Assembly: GCA_002320555.1 (NCBI GenBank)
Contig: DCJV01000134.1
Coordinates: forward strand, 1,587-13,333
Origin: Ruminococcaceae bacterium UBA1691
Lineage (GTDB): Bacteria > Bacillota > Clostridia > Oscillospirales > Acutalibacteraceae
Reading direction: 5' to 3'
Length of the DNA: 11,747 bases
The notes below the pieces were generated by a model, which was given only the letters and a program-made list of their open reading frames with translations, had not been told where the DNA came from and did not search any database. Both the position numbers and the translations under genes were made by a program. How positions within the stretch are numbered: the first letter of the stretch is position 1; each line of letters opens with the position of its first letter. Of this stretch, positions 1 through 6,533 are shown piece by piece.

Positions 1-731
1 AGGATCATGCCGCCGCGCGGGCCGCGCAGGGTCTTGTGCGTCGTGGTGGTGACAACGTCTGCGTAGGGGACGGGCGAGGGATGCAGACCCGCTGCGACGA
101 GACCGGCGATATGCGCCATGTCGACCATCAGATAAGCGCCGACGCTCTTCGCAATTTCGCTGATGCGCTTGAAATCGATGATGCGCGGATAGGCGGACGC
201 GCCCGCTACGATCAGCTTTGGCTTTACCTTCAGCGCCTCCTCGGCGAAGGCATCATAGTCGATATAGCCGTCCGCATTGACACCGTAGGGGACGAAGTTG
301 AAATATTTGCCGGACATATTCACCGGAGAGCCGTGCGTCAGATGCCCGCCATGCGCGAGATTCATGCCCATGACCGTATCGCCGGGATGGATCAGCGCAA
401 AATAAACGGCCATGTTCGCCTGTGCGCCGGAATGCGGCTGGACATTGGCACATTCTGCGCCGAACAGCTCCTTGGCGCGCTCAATGGCAATCTTTTCAAC
501 GATATCGACATACTGGCAGCCGCCATAATAGCGCTTGCCCGGATAGCCCTCCGCATATTTGTTGGTCAATACACTGCCCATGGCAGCCATCACGGCCGGA
601 GAGACGAAGTTTTCGGAGGCAATCAGCTCAATATTGCGCTGCTGGCGGCCAAGCTCCTGCTGCATGGCCTCACCAACCTCCGGGTCGAAGCGCGAGACAA
701 AGCCGATGGTATCGAGAATTTCACTGTACAT
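1..731 (-). CDS. glyA: Serine hydroxymethyltransferase, N-terminal part (cut by window edge)
   Basis: PLP enzyme that interconverts serine and glycine with tetrahydrofolate, the main cytosolic source of one-carbon units. The reverse strand reads an open frame of 243 codons plus two bases that runs off the left edge; the family is usually about 410-420 residues, so roughly 170 C-terminal residues lie outside. Visible family signatures are IELIASENFVS (residues 34-44), NKYAEGYPGKRYYGG (57-71), LAHGGHLTHG (125-134), the VDMAHIAG segment with Asp204 for the pyridine nitrogen (203-210), and TTTTHKTLRGPRGG (228-241) with Lys233 as the Schiff-base lysine. The ATG at 731 is preceded by AAGGAC about 10 bases upstream, and the protein begins MYSEILDTIG as expected. 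It is divergent from nth and has its own promoter (786-814). Identity is very secure. Confidence 0.97.
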   Translation of the reverse strand, partial: MYSEILDTIGFVSRFDPEVGEAMQQELGRQQRNIELIASENFVSPAVMAAMGSVLTNKYAEGYPGKRYYGGCQYVDIVEKIAIERAKELFGAECANVQPHSGAQANMAVYFALIHPGDTVMGMNLAHGGHLTHGSPVNMSGKYFNFVPYGVNADGYIDYDAFAEEALKVKPKLIVAGASAYPRIIDFKRISEIAKSVGAYLMVDMAHIAGLVAAGLHPSPVPYADVVTTTTHKTLRGPRGGMI

Positions 732-785
732 AACGTGTAACGTCCTTTCTTTCGCTCTTTCAGTCCAAAAAACAATATTATAATT

Positions 786-814
786 ATCATACCATAGTTA
801 AAAACAGAATTCAA
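786..814 (-). promoter_or_regulatory. Promoter for glyA
   Basis: On the reverse strand a -35 box TTGAAT (809-814) and a -10 box TATGAT (786-791) are separated by exactly 17 bases. Transcription would start near 779, giving a leader of about 48 bases before the glyA ATG at 731. The region is AT-rich against its surroundings. Predicted from consensus match and spacing only. Confidence 0.6.
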
Positions 815-881
815 TCCAAAGATGCTCGGAAAGGTTGCCATTCAGGCAGAAAGCGGAAGAGGAAATTTACAGGAGAAAGGG

Positions 882-910
882 TTGGCGGATTTGGCGGAAT
901 ACAGTATAAT
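882..910 (+). promoter_or_regulatory. Promoter for nth
   Basis: TTGGCG (882-887) and a perfect TATAAT (905-910) are spaced by 17 bases. The predicted start, near 917, lies about 53 bases before the nth ATG at 970. The leader contains a 10-bp palindrome GCATCGATGC (933-942), of unknown significance. This site and the glyA promoter stand back to back in the 238-bp divergent gap. Confidence 0.6.
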
Positions 911-969
911 AAAGCCGAAATATATTGACTGGGCATCGATGCGCCTGGGTCGAGAAAGAAGGCAGTTCC

Positions 970-1602
970 ATGACGAAAAAAGAACGCGTGCGTCTGGCAG
1001 TGGAGGCGCTGAAAAAAGAATACCCGGATGCGATCTGTTCCCTACGCGCCGAGGAGCCGCTACAACTGCTCATTGCCACGCGTCTCTCCGCCCAGTGCAC
1101 GGATGCGCGGGTCAATCTCGTGACGCCGGTCTTATTTGAAAAGTATCCGACGCTGGAAGCTTTCTGCGAGGCAAGGGTGGAGGATGTGGAGGAGATCATC
1201 CATTCCTGCGGCTTTTACCATGGCAAGGCGCGGGATATCATCGGCATGTCTCAAAAAATCCGTGATACATTCGGCGGCGTGGTGCCGGATACGGTGGAAG
1301 CGCTTACGACCCTGCCCGGGGTTGGACGGAAGACGGCGAATCTGATCGTGGGTGACGTTTACGGGAAACCGGCGGTTGTGGCGGATACGCATTTTATCCG
1401 GATGTCGAACCGGATGGGGTTCGTCGATACAAAGGACCCGTATAAAGTAGAGGTCGCCATGCGAAAGCTTTTGCCGCCGGAGGAGAGCAATGATTTTTGC
1501 CACCGCTGCGTGTTGCACGGGCGCGCTTGCTGCACGGCGCGCAAGGCGATGTGCGAGGGCTGTTGCATGGCGGAATTCTGCCCGAAGAAGGGCGTTGCTT
1601 AA
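970..1602 (+). CDS. nth: Endonuclease III (DNA glycosylase/AP lyase)
   Basis: Base-excision repair enzyme that removes oxidised pyrimidines and cleaves the abasic site by beta-elimination. The 210-residue protein has the usual length. The helix-hairpin-helix LPGVGRKTAN (115-124) carries the catalytic lysine, Lys121, and VADTH (137-141) carries the catalytic Asp139 of the HhH-GPD fold. The C-terminal 4Fe-4S loop is intact: Cys188-x6-Cys195-x2-Cys198-x5-Cys204, just after the LHGR motif. The start at 970 is chosen over an upstream in-frame start at 925 because AGAAGG (957-962) sits 7 bases before it and MTKKERV is the usual family N-terminus. It has its own promoter and a strong hairpin terminator, so it is probably transcribed alone. 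Confidence 0.97.
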   Translation: MTKKERVRLAVEALKKEYPDAICSLRAEEPLQLLIATRLSAQCTDARVNLVTPVLFEKYPTLEAFCEARVEDVEEIIHSCGFYHGKARDIIGMSQKIRDTFGGVVPDTVEALTTLPGVGRKTANLIVGDVYGKPAVVADTHFIRMSNRMGFVDTKDPYKVEVAMRKLLPPEESNDFCHRCVLHGRACCTARKAMCEGCCMAEFCPKKGVA

Positions 1603-1634
1603 TATAAAAAGTCGGCCTCAGCGCGATGGATTGT

Positions 1635-1684
1635 AAAGAGCGGGAGCAATTTTTCTTTTTAGAAAAGTTGGCTCCCGCTTTTTG
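1635..1684 (+). terminator. Rho-independent terminator after nth
   Basis: AGCGGGAGC (1639-1647) pairs with GCTCCCGCT (1671-1679). The loop side can extend through TTTTTC/GAAAA, and a run of T follows at 1679-1683. Flanking AAA/TTT adds pairs. It lies between the convergent nth and AraC-type genes. On the reverse strand the T tract after the hairpin is weak (CTTTAC), so termination of the AraC message is possible but less certain. Confidence 0.8.
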
Positions 1685-1700
1685 TATGGTATCGTACTAT

Positions 1701-2480
1701 TTATTTTTGGCCGCCTGTCATCAGCCCGAAGTATTCACCCGGCGTCATGGAATATTCTTTTTGGAAAGCACGGTAAAACGTCCGAACGCTGTCAAACCCT
1801 GCTTCTCGTGCCGCGGTGGAAATCCGGTCGGATAGCGGATCGAAGCAGTCGATGAATTTGGATAGTCGGAGTTGGTTGACATACCGGTTAAAATTCATAT
1901 GGGCTTTTTGATTAACAGCAGTGGAGACATAGGTATGATTGGTCATGCAGGCGGCAGCGACGGATTCGATTGAAATAGGCCGGTCAAAGTTTTCATGGAT
2001 GTAAGAAAAAATCACATCGCTGATTCTTTGGCTGGAGTCTTTGCGGTGAGAAAAGCAATTTTCCAGAAACTGATAAATATTGCTAAAATAGAGCAACCGG
2101 CTTTTCGGCGACAGGGCGTTGAAGGTTTTATACAGCTTAAAAATAGCAAGAGCGTCGCCGGTTTCGTCATGCATAACACAATTGTCAATATTCAGTTGTG
2201 ACAGCTTGTTGGAATAAATATCCGGCAAAATGGGACAAATGCACTTATTGTAGCCTTTGGAATCGAAATCGTGAAGTTCATAGGGCCTGATCACAGCAAA
2301 CTGGTTCCTCACAAGGGATAGAACACCTGTACCGAGATAAATGGTGACGCAGCCTTTTTCAACATAAATAATCTCAATCTGCCTGTGGTAATGGAATGCA
2401 CCGCCTTTTGAAAGGCGATAGAATCCACAAGTGCCGTTGCCGAGCAGGTCGCTTTCATTTAAATAATCTTTCATATCCAT
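1701..2480 (-). CDS. AraC-family transcriptional regulator (cupin sensor + AraC HTH)
   Basis: Predicted 259-residue cytosolic DNA-binding regulator. The N-terminal half is an AraC-type cupin: GGAFHYHRQIEIIYVEKG (26-43) and the RPYELHDF segment (65-72) resemble the sugar-binding beta barrel. The C-terminal third is a double helix-turn-helix: the first around IESVAAACMTNHTYVSTAV (171-189), the second around ISTAAREAGFDSVRTFYRAF (220-239), ending in the hallmark YSMTPGEYF (243-251). The frame is open back to a GTG at 2570 (289 residues), but neither that codon nor the ATGs at 2540, 2537, 2480 or 2474 has a Shine-Dalgarno sequence. I place the start at 2480 because a near-perfect promoter (2487-2516) lies directly upstream and family homology begins soon after. 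It is divergent from the two-gene dehydrogenase operon, which it probably controls in response to a sugar-like ligand; ligand unknown. Confidence 0.9.
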   Translation of the reverse strand: MDMKDYLNESDLLGNGTCGFYRLSKGGAFHYHRQIEIIYVEKGCVTIYLGTGVLSLVRNQFAVIRPYELHDFDSKGYNKCICPILPDIYSNKLSQLNIDNCVMHDETGDALAIFKLYKTFNALSPKSRLLYFSNIYQFLENCFSHRKDSSQRISDVIFSYIHENFDRPISIESVAAACMTNHTYVSTAVNQKAHMNFNRYVNQLRLSKFIDCFDPLSDRISTAAREAGFDSVRTFYRAFQKEYSMTPGEYFGLMTGGQK

Positions 2481-2486
2481 ATGCTG

Positions 2487-2516
2487 ATTATAGCTGGTAG
2501 AATCCGTGCGTGTCAA
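2487..2516 (-). promoter_or_regulatory. Promoter for the AraC-type regulator, abutting the start codon
   Basis: Reverse-strand TTGACA (2511-2516) and TATAAT (2487-2492) match both consensus hexamers exactly, with an 18-base spacer. The expected transcription start is near 2480, the A of the ATG used here as the start, so the message would be leaderless or have a leader of about 6 bases if translation begins at the next ATG (2474). Its -35 box lies 6 bp from that of the divergent operon promoter. Confidence 0.6.
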
Positions 2517-2522
2517 TCTGTT

Positions 2523-2551
2523 TTGAAGATTTGGCATCATAAATTTATGAT
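2523..2551 (+). promoter_or_regulatory. Promoter for the dehydrogenase / fusion-enzyme operon
   Basis: TTGAAG (2523-2528) and TATGAT (2546-2551) are spaced by 17 bases. Transcription would start near 2558, about 64 bases before the ATG at 2622. The -10 box is the right end of a perfect 16-bp palindrome, so occupancy of that site should compete with polymerase or modulate it. It is arranged back to back with the regulator's promoter. Confidence 0.5.
2536..2551. promoter_or_regulatory. Perfect 16-bp palindrome, candidate operator
   Basis: ATCATAAATTTATGAT is identical to its reverse complement. It overlaps the spacer and -10 box of the operon promoter and is centred about 63 bp upstream of the predicted start of the regulator's message. 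The placement suits a repressor for the operon or an autoregulatory site. AraC proteins more often bind direct repeats, so the binding protein could be another regulator. AT-richness makes chance occurrence possible. Confidence 0.4.
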
Positions 2552-2621
2552 TTGCTATTTTATAAGACACAGCGCAGCTTTATATTTTAAGAAAAATCAG
2601 GCGATGAGGAGTCGGATTGTA

Positions 2622-3899
2622 ATGCAAACAATTGCGATCATTGGAGTGGGCGTGCGAGGCAGGGCATATGGGGGTATTCTCTCTGAGTGGCATGAAAAAG
2701 TGCGAATTACCGCGGTATGCGATCCCAACCCCAAAAAGCTGAGAAGCGCCGCAGAAAAATATGGCGTGGAATGCAATCGCTGCTTTACCAGCGACAGCGC
2801 TTTTTTTGAGGCGGGCAGGCTGGCGGATGCTTTGCTGATTTGTACACAGGATTGCCAGCATTTTGTTCATGCAAAAGCCGCTTTGGAACTTGGGTATCAC
2901 ATTTTGCTTGAAAAGCCGATATCAACAAAATTGGACGAGTGTTTTTGGCTTGCAGGAAAGGCAAAAGAATCCGGGCGGCTGTTATCGATTTGTCATGAGC
3001 TGAGGTATTCTTTTTTTACGCAGCAGATTAAAACTGTTTTGGAGAGCGGCGTGCTGGGAGAGGTTGTGATGCTCCAGCAGACCGAACGGGTCGGGTACTT
3101 TCATCAGGCGCACAGCTATGTGAGGGGCAGCTGGAACAGGAAGGCCTGCGCGAGCCCGATGATTCTGTCGAAATGCTGCCACGACTTGGATTTGCTCGCT
3201 TATTTCGCGGGAGCGGAATGCCAGTGTGTTTCCTCCTTTGGCGGCCTGCGTTTTTTTCATCGGGGTAACCAGCCGGCAAACGCATCGGACTATTGCTATC
3301 AATGCAGCATTCGGGCGACATGTCCATATGACTGTATTTCGTTTTATCAAAACAACCAGCGGTGGGCGGAACGGGCCGGCTGCTTTTTGAATCCCTGTCA
3401 GGATGAGGATATTCGGAACTGGCTGTCGGATCAAACAAATCCTTACGCGCGCTGCGTCTTTGCCTGCGACAACGATGTGGTGGATCATCAGGTTGTCAAT
3501 ATGCGCTTTCAAAACGGTGTTTGCGCCGATCTGACGATGACGGCTTTTTCAAAGGACGAAAGCAGAATGCTTTCAATCTTCGGTACTTATGGAGAGCTTG
3601 CAGGCGACATGGAGAAGCATCTGATCACCGTGAAGCCGTTTGGAAAATCGCCGTATATCATCGATGTTCAGAAAATCTACGGGGATTTAAGCGGCCATGG
3701 AGGTGGGGACAGGGCGATGGTGGAGGATTTTCTGCTTCAGCTCGAGGGGGCGCCGGAGGCGAAGGCGCTGACAGGCATTGAACATTCTATCCAGAGCCAT
3801 CTGATTGCGCTGGCGGCAGAACAATCTCGGTTAAACGGCGGGCAGGCCATCAAACTGGATGCCGATAGAAGCAAAGAGACACAGGTTCCATCATTTTAA
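2622..3899 (+). CDS. Gfo/Idh/MocA-family NAD(P)-dependent dehydrogenase with Cys-rich insertion
   Basis: Predicted cytosolic oxidoreductase of 425 residues acting on a sugar, polyol or glycoside. The N-terminal Rossmann motif is IIGVGVRGRAYG (6-17). The family EKP signature follows at 97-99, with Lys98, in LLEKPIST. The substrate domain contains CHELRYS (124-130), a VGYFHQAHSYVRGSW segment (157-171) and SKCCHDLDLL (183-192) with His187 and Asp188 at the usual catalytic position. An insertion has Cys225-x2-Cys228-x5-Cys234-x3-Cys238, then Cys254, Cys259, Cys278 and Cys282, the last two in the YARCVFACDNDVVDHQ segment. This subfamily is larger than a typical 330-360-residue Gfo/Idh enzyme. Start chosen at 2622 because GAGGAG (2606-2611) precedes it by 10 bases and the Rossmann strand begins at once. 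First gene of an operon with the fusion enzyme. Substrate unknown. Confidence 0.9.
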   Translation: MQTIAIIGVGVRGRAYGGILSEWHEKVRITAVCDPNPKKLRSAAEKYGVECNRCFTSDSAFFEAGRLADALLICTQDCQHFVHAKAALELGYHILLEKPISTKLDECFWLAGKAKESGRLLSICHELRYSFFTQQIKTVLESGVLGEVVMLQQTERVGYFHQAHSYVRGSWNRKACASPMILSKCCHDLDLLAYFAGAECQCVSSFGGLRFFHRGNQPANASDYCYQCSIRATCPYDCISFYQNNQRWAERAGCFLNPCQDEDIRNWLSDQTNPYARCVFACDNDVVDHQVVNMRFQNGVCADLTMTAFSKDESRMLSIFGTYGELAGDMEKHLITVKPFGKSPYIIDVQKIYGDLSGHGGGDRAMVEDFLLQLEGAPEAKALTGIEHSIQSHLIALAAEQSRLNGGQAIKLDADRSKETQVPSF

Positions 3900-3928
3900 A
3901 ATTTAAAGTAGAGAGGAAGGCTATTGTT

Positions 3929-5854
3929 ATGAAAATAGCAGTTATGAGTTCCAGTTTCCACAAACCCTTTCGGGCAAGTTTAAAGCTTGCTCGTAGGATG
4001 GGCATCACAGGCATGCAGATTAACCTCAATGGCGGCCTTGAGATCGACCGGCTGACAGACTGGCGGGTAGAAAAAATGAGGGCGCTTCTGAACCGGTATC
4101 AGATTGAGATCTCAGCCTTTTGCGGAGATCTCGGCGGTCACGGGTTTATGCGCGCCGACGAAAACAGGGTCAAAGTGCCAAAAACCAAACGGATGATCGA
4201 CCTGGCAAAGAGAATGCATGTCCCCGTCATTACGACGCATATTGGTATGATCCCGGATGACAGGAATCACCCCGTGTATCGGACGCTTCATGCCGCGTTG
4301 ACCGAAATCGGAGCATACGCAAAGGAAAACGGTGTAACTTTGGCAATCGAAACCGGGCCGGAGCGTGCGGATACGCTGCTTTCTTTTCTGGAGAGCCTCA
4401 ACGGAGGGGTTGGCGTAAATCTTGACCCGGCCAACTTCGTGATGGTAACTGGGCAGGATCCTGTGGAGGCTGTCAGGCTGCTGGGAAAATACATCGTTCA
4501 TACGCATGCAAAAGACGGCGTCAACCTGCGGACCTGCGACCCGCAGGAGGTCTACGGCAGCCTTGATCCGCATCAGACGCATCGCACGCCCGCCTCCCCG
4601 GTATTCAGAGAGACGCCTCTGGGCGAGGGCGGCGTAGATTGGGACGCTTATTTGAATGCCTTGAGGGAAGCGGGCTATGATGGTTATCTGACCATAGAGC
4701 GGGAAACCCGGGCCGCTCCGTATCAAACCATTGAACAGGCATATCGTTTTCTGTGCCAAAAGCTTCAGACGGATCCGGAGAAAAGGGTTGTCCTTGCCGT
4801 GGTGGGCTGTGGTAATATTGCGAAATTCGCCCACTTTCCCGCGATTCAAAAAATTGGGGAATACAGGCTGAAATACTGTGTGGATATCGTTGAGGAGCGG
4901 GCGAGAAAAGTAATGCAAAAATATGGAGCGCACGGTTATACAAAGGCGATCACCGATTACCGTGAAGCGCTTGCCGACGAGGAAGTGGAGGCCGTCATCG
5001 TCTGCACCCATACCCACCTCCATGCACAGATTGCGATTGAGGCAATGCAGGCGGGCAAGCATGTTTTATCCGAAAAGCCTGTGGCGATGAATGCCCGGCT
5101 GGCGGAGCAGATGCTTACGGTTTCGCAGCAGACGGGGAAAATCAATAATATCGGCGTGTGTATGCGCTTTGACGGCGCCGTTAACGCAATCAGGGATATG
5201 ATCAGCAGCGGGGAACTCGGCGAGGTATACAGCGTTTACTGTTCCTTCCGGGAGTTTAGAAATATACCCGCAATCGGTGGGGAATTCACAAATCGCGCGC
5301 ATGCGGGGGGCGGTGTGCTTTTCGATTGGGGCGTGCATTATCTGGATCTGATACTGTATTGCACCGGCCAGCCGGATATCCTGACAGCTAGTGCAAACAC
5401 CTATTCCAAGCTGGGAAGCGACATTGAGCATTATCAAGCAAAAAAAGGCGCCTACAACGCCTCGAAGGAGTTCGGCGGCGTTTATGACGTGGAGGAATAT
5501 GTGACCGGGTTTGTGCGTACTGCGGGCCCGAGCATTTCTTTCAACGGGGCATGGGCCCAGAACATCGACCATAAAGAGACCTATATCGATTTTATGGGAA
5601 CCAAAGGCGGCATCCGGCTGCAATACTGCGCGGGTTTTGAGTGGTTCACTGAGCGAAACGGCAAACTCGTTTGCCTGAAACCATCTTTCCAGAAAGGCAA
5701 TATGTATGAAGAGGAACACAGGGCCTTTGTCAATGATATCCTGCATCACACCCACTCAAGGGCATATATTCAAAATTTGCTTTCCACCGCGCGGCTTTTA
5801 GATGCGCTCTATCAATCCGCACAAAACAATGCGGAATGCCAGATTGAATCATAA
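3929..5854 (+). CDS. Fusion enzyme: TIM-barrel sugar isomerase/epimerase + Gfo/Idh/MocA dehydrogenase
   Basis: A single 641-residue frame with two complete enzyme domains. Residues 1 to about 277 are a xylose-isomerase-like TIM barrel (the IolE/IolI sugar phosphate isomerase/epimerase group). Likely metal ligands are Glu141 (LAIETGPE), Asp166 (VNLDPANF), His193 (VHTHAKD) and Glu257 (LTIERE), with PLGEGGVDWDAYL at 230-242. After a short linker (about 278-286), residues 287-635 form a Gfo/Idh/MocA dehydrogenase: Rossmann VVGCGNIAKF (291-300), SEKP (381-384) with Lys383, and FDWGVHYLDLI (465-475) with Asp466 and His470. AGGAAGG (3914-3920) ends 8 bases before the ATG, and the gap from the previous gene is only 29 bp, so the two are cotranscribed. 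Both halves keep their key residues, so both are probably active, perhaps passing a keto-sugar between them. Substrate not deducible. These domains usually occur as separate proteins. Confidence 0.9.
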   Translation: MKIAVMSSSFHKPFRASLKLARRMGITGMQINLNGGLEIDRLTDWRVEKMRALLNRYQIEISAFCGDLGGHGFMRADENRVKVPKTKRMIDLAKRMHVPVITTHIGMIPDDRNHPVYRTLHAALTEIGAYAKENGVTLAIETGPERADTLLSFLESLNGGVGVNLDPANFVMVTGQDPVEAVRLLGKYIVHTHAKDGVNLRTCDPQEVYGSLDPHQTHRTPASPVFRETPLGEGGVDWDAYLNALREAGYDGYLTIERETRAAPYQTIEQAYRFLCQKLQTDPEKRVVLAVVGCGNIAKFAHFPAIQKIGEYRLKYCVDIVEERARKVMQKYGAHGYTKAITDYREALADEEVEAVIVCTHTHLHAQIAIEAMQAGKHVLSEKPVAMNARLAEQMLTVSQQTGKINNIGVCMRFDGAVNAIRDMISSGELGEVYSVYCSFREFRNIPAIGGEFTNRAHAGGGVLFDWGVHYLDLILYCTGQPDILTASANTYSKLGSDIEHYQAKKGAYNASKEFGGVYDVEEYVTGFVRTAGPSISFNGAWAQNIDHKETYIDFMGTKGGIRLQYCAGFEWFTERNGKLVCLKPSFQKGNMYEEEHRAFVNDILHHTHSRAYIQNLLSTARLLDALYQSAQNNAECQIES

Positions 5855-5869
5855 AAGCTGAAAACGATC

Positions 5870-5916
5870 GAAGCAGCCCTGAAATGGAAATGCCGTTTTG
5901 GGGCTGCTTCTTTCTG
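5870..5916 (+). terminator. Rho-independent terminator after the fusion-enzyme operon
   Basis: GAAGCAGCCC (5870-5879) pairs perfectly with GGGCTGCTTC (5901-5910), and the stem continues inward through wobble and A-T pairs (5880-5884 with 5896-5900). The T tract after it is short (TTTCT). It starts 15 bases after the stop codon. It may also stop reads from the convergent small gene, but the reverse-strand tail is poor. Confidence 0.7.
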
Positions 5917-5943
5917 TGCAGGCAACGCCTCCTGAAGACGTGG

Positions 5944-6390
5944 TTACTGGAGATAATTCTTCATCTTCTGGATCCCGTCTTCTTCCGTCTGGATGAGCGC
6001 CTGCCCGAGCGACTGGATTTCCGGCTGAACATCGGAATACTGCTTCATCGTGCGTGTTGTCTCGATGAGCCCCATCGTGTTTCCGTTAATCATAATTTCT
6101 GCAATGTGGTTCGCGGATTTGTCCATCAGGGTGTTAAGCTGTACGCCCGACCAGAGGCTCGCCTGCGCGAGCGGGCCTTTATCCTTTGGCACAGCCTTGT
6201 GCTGGGAAAGCGCCTGTGAGGCTTGGCAGGAAATCTTTGCATATTGGTCGTGCTGCTCATGCAGGTCGTTGAGAAGCTTTGCATCCGTCACCTTTTCCGT
6301 TAGGCAGGAGATGGATTCGCACCCCATCTGCGCACCCTGATAAATTTTATTCAAGCATTCGATATTGCGGTCTTGTGATTGAGCTGGCAT
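5944..6390 (-). CDS. Small all-helical, ferritin-like/DUF2383-type protein
   Basis: Predicted soluble protein of 148 residues, Gln- and Met-rich, with no signal peptide or membrane segment. The pattern suggests four long amphipathic helices (about 8-32, 34-64, 80-116, 120-147). Acidic and histidine residues spaced as in ferritin-like bundles are present: Glu25, then His44-Glu45-x-His47, Glu98, Glu110 and Glu136-Glu137. I relate it tentatively to DUF2383/ferritin-like proteins common in Clostridia; metal binding is inference. AAGGAG on the reverse strand lies 8 bases before the ATG at 6390. An in-frame GTG at 6399 directly abuts the Shine-Dalgarno and is rejected. Function unknown; storage, stress or spore-associated roles are possible. 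It is divergent from a MocR-type regulator across 143 bp, so it could be a target of that regulator. Confidence 0.7.
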   Translation of the reverse strand: MPAQSQDRNIECLNKIYQGAQMGCESISCLTEKVTDAKLLNDLHEQHDQYAKISCQASQALSQHKAVPKDKGPLAQASLWSGVQLNTLMDKSANHIAEIMINGNTMGLIETTRTMKQYSDVQPEIQSLGQALIQTEEDGIQKMKNYLQ

Positions 6391-6452
6391 CAAAATCACT
6401 CCTTTTTGTTTTTCTTAGTCTCTGTAGAAAACAAAAAAATATGTGCGTCTAC

Positions 6453-6481
6453 TTGCAAAACGGCGAAATATTCGATATACT
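6453..6481 (+). promoter_or_regulatory. Promoter for the MocR-type regulator
   Basis: TTGCAA (6453-6458) and TATACT (6476-6481) with a 17-base spacer; the predicted start is near 6488, about 46 bases before the ATG at 6534. Two direct copies of GATAT (6474 and 6489) flank the start point, and MocR proteins commonly bind direct repeats, but five bases is too short to count as evidence. A perfect 14-bp AT-only palindrome (6507-6520) lies in the leader. Confidence 0.5.
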
Positions 6482-6533
6482 GAGACTGGATATGAAAATC
6501 ATTTGAAAAATTATAATTTTAGGCAGGACAGTT

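Noticed and set aside
36..740. Long forward open frame (234 codons) across the left end
   Set aside because: It lies antisense to glyA, whose reverse-strand translation matches serine hydroxymethyltransferase throughout; the forward frame shows no domain.
732..969. Possible riboswitch or T-box in the glyA/nth gap
   Set aside because: Promoter predictions leave leaders of only about 50 bases on each side, and I see no T-box or glycine-riboswitch signature.
4112..5062. 316-codon reverse frame inside the fusion enzyme
   Set aside because: The opposite strand encodes two clear enzyme domains with catalytic motifs across the same span; the reverse frame has no ribosome site or recognisable domain.
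5066..5755. 229-codon reverse frame inside the dehydrogenase half of the fusion
   Set aside because: Shadow of a high-quality coding strand; no start signal or family resemblance.
6507..6520. 14-bp palindrome made only of A and T in the MocR leader
   Set aside because: AT-only palindromes arise easily by chance, and MocR proteins usually bind direct repeats; noted with the promoter but not called as an operator.
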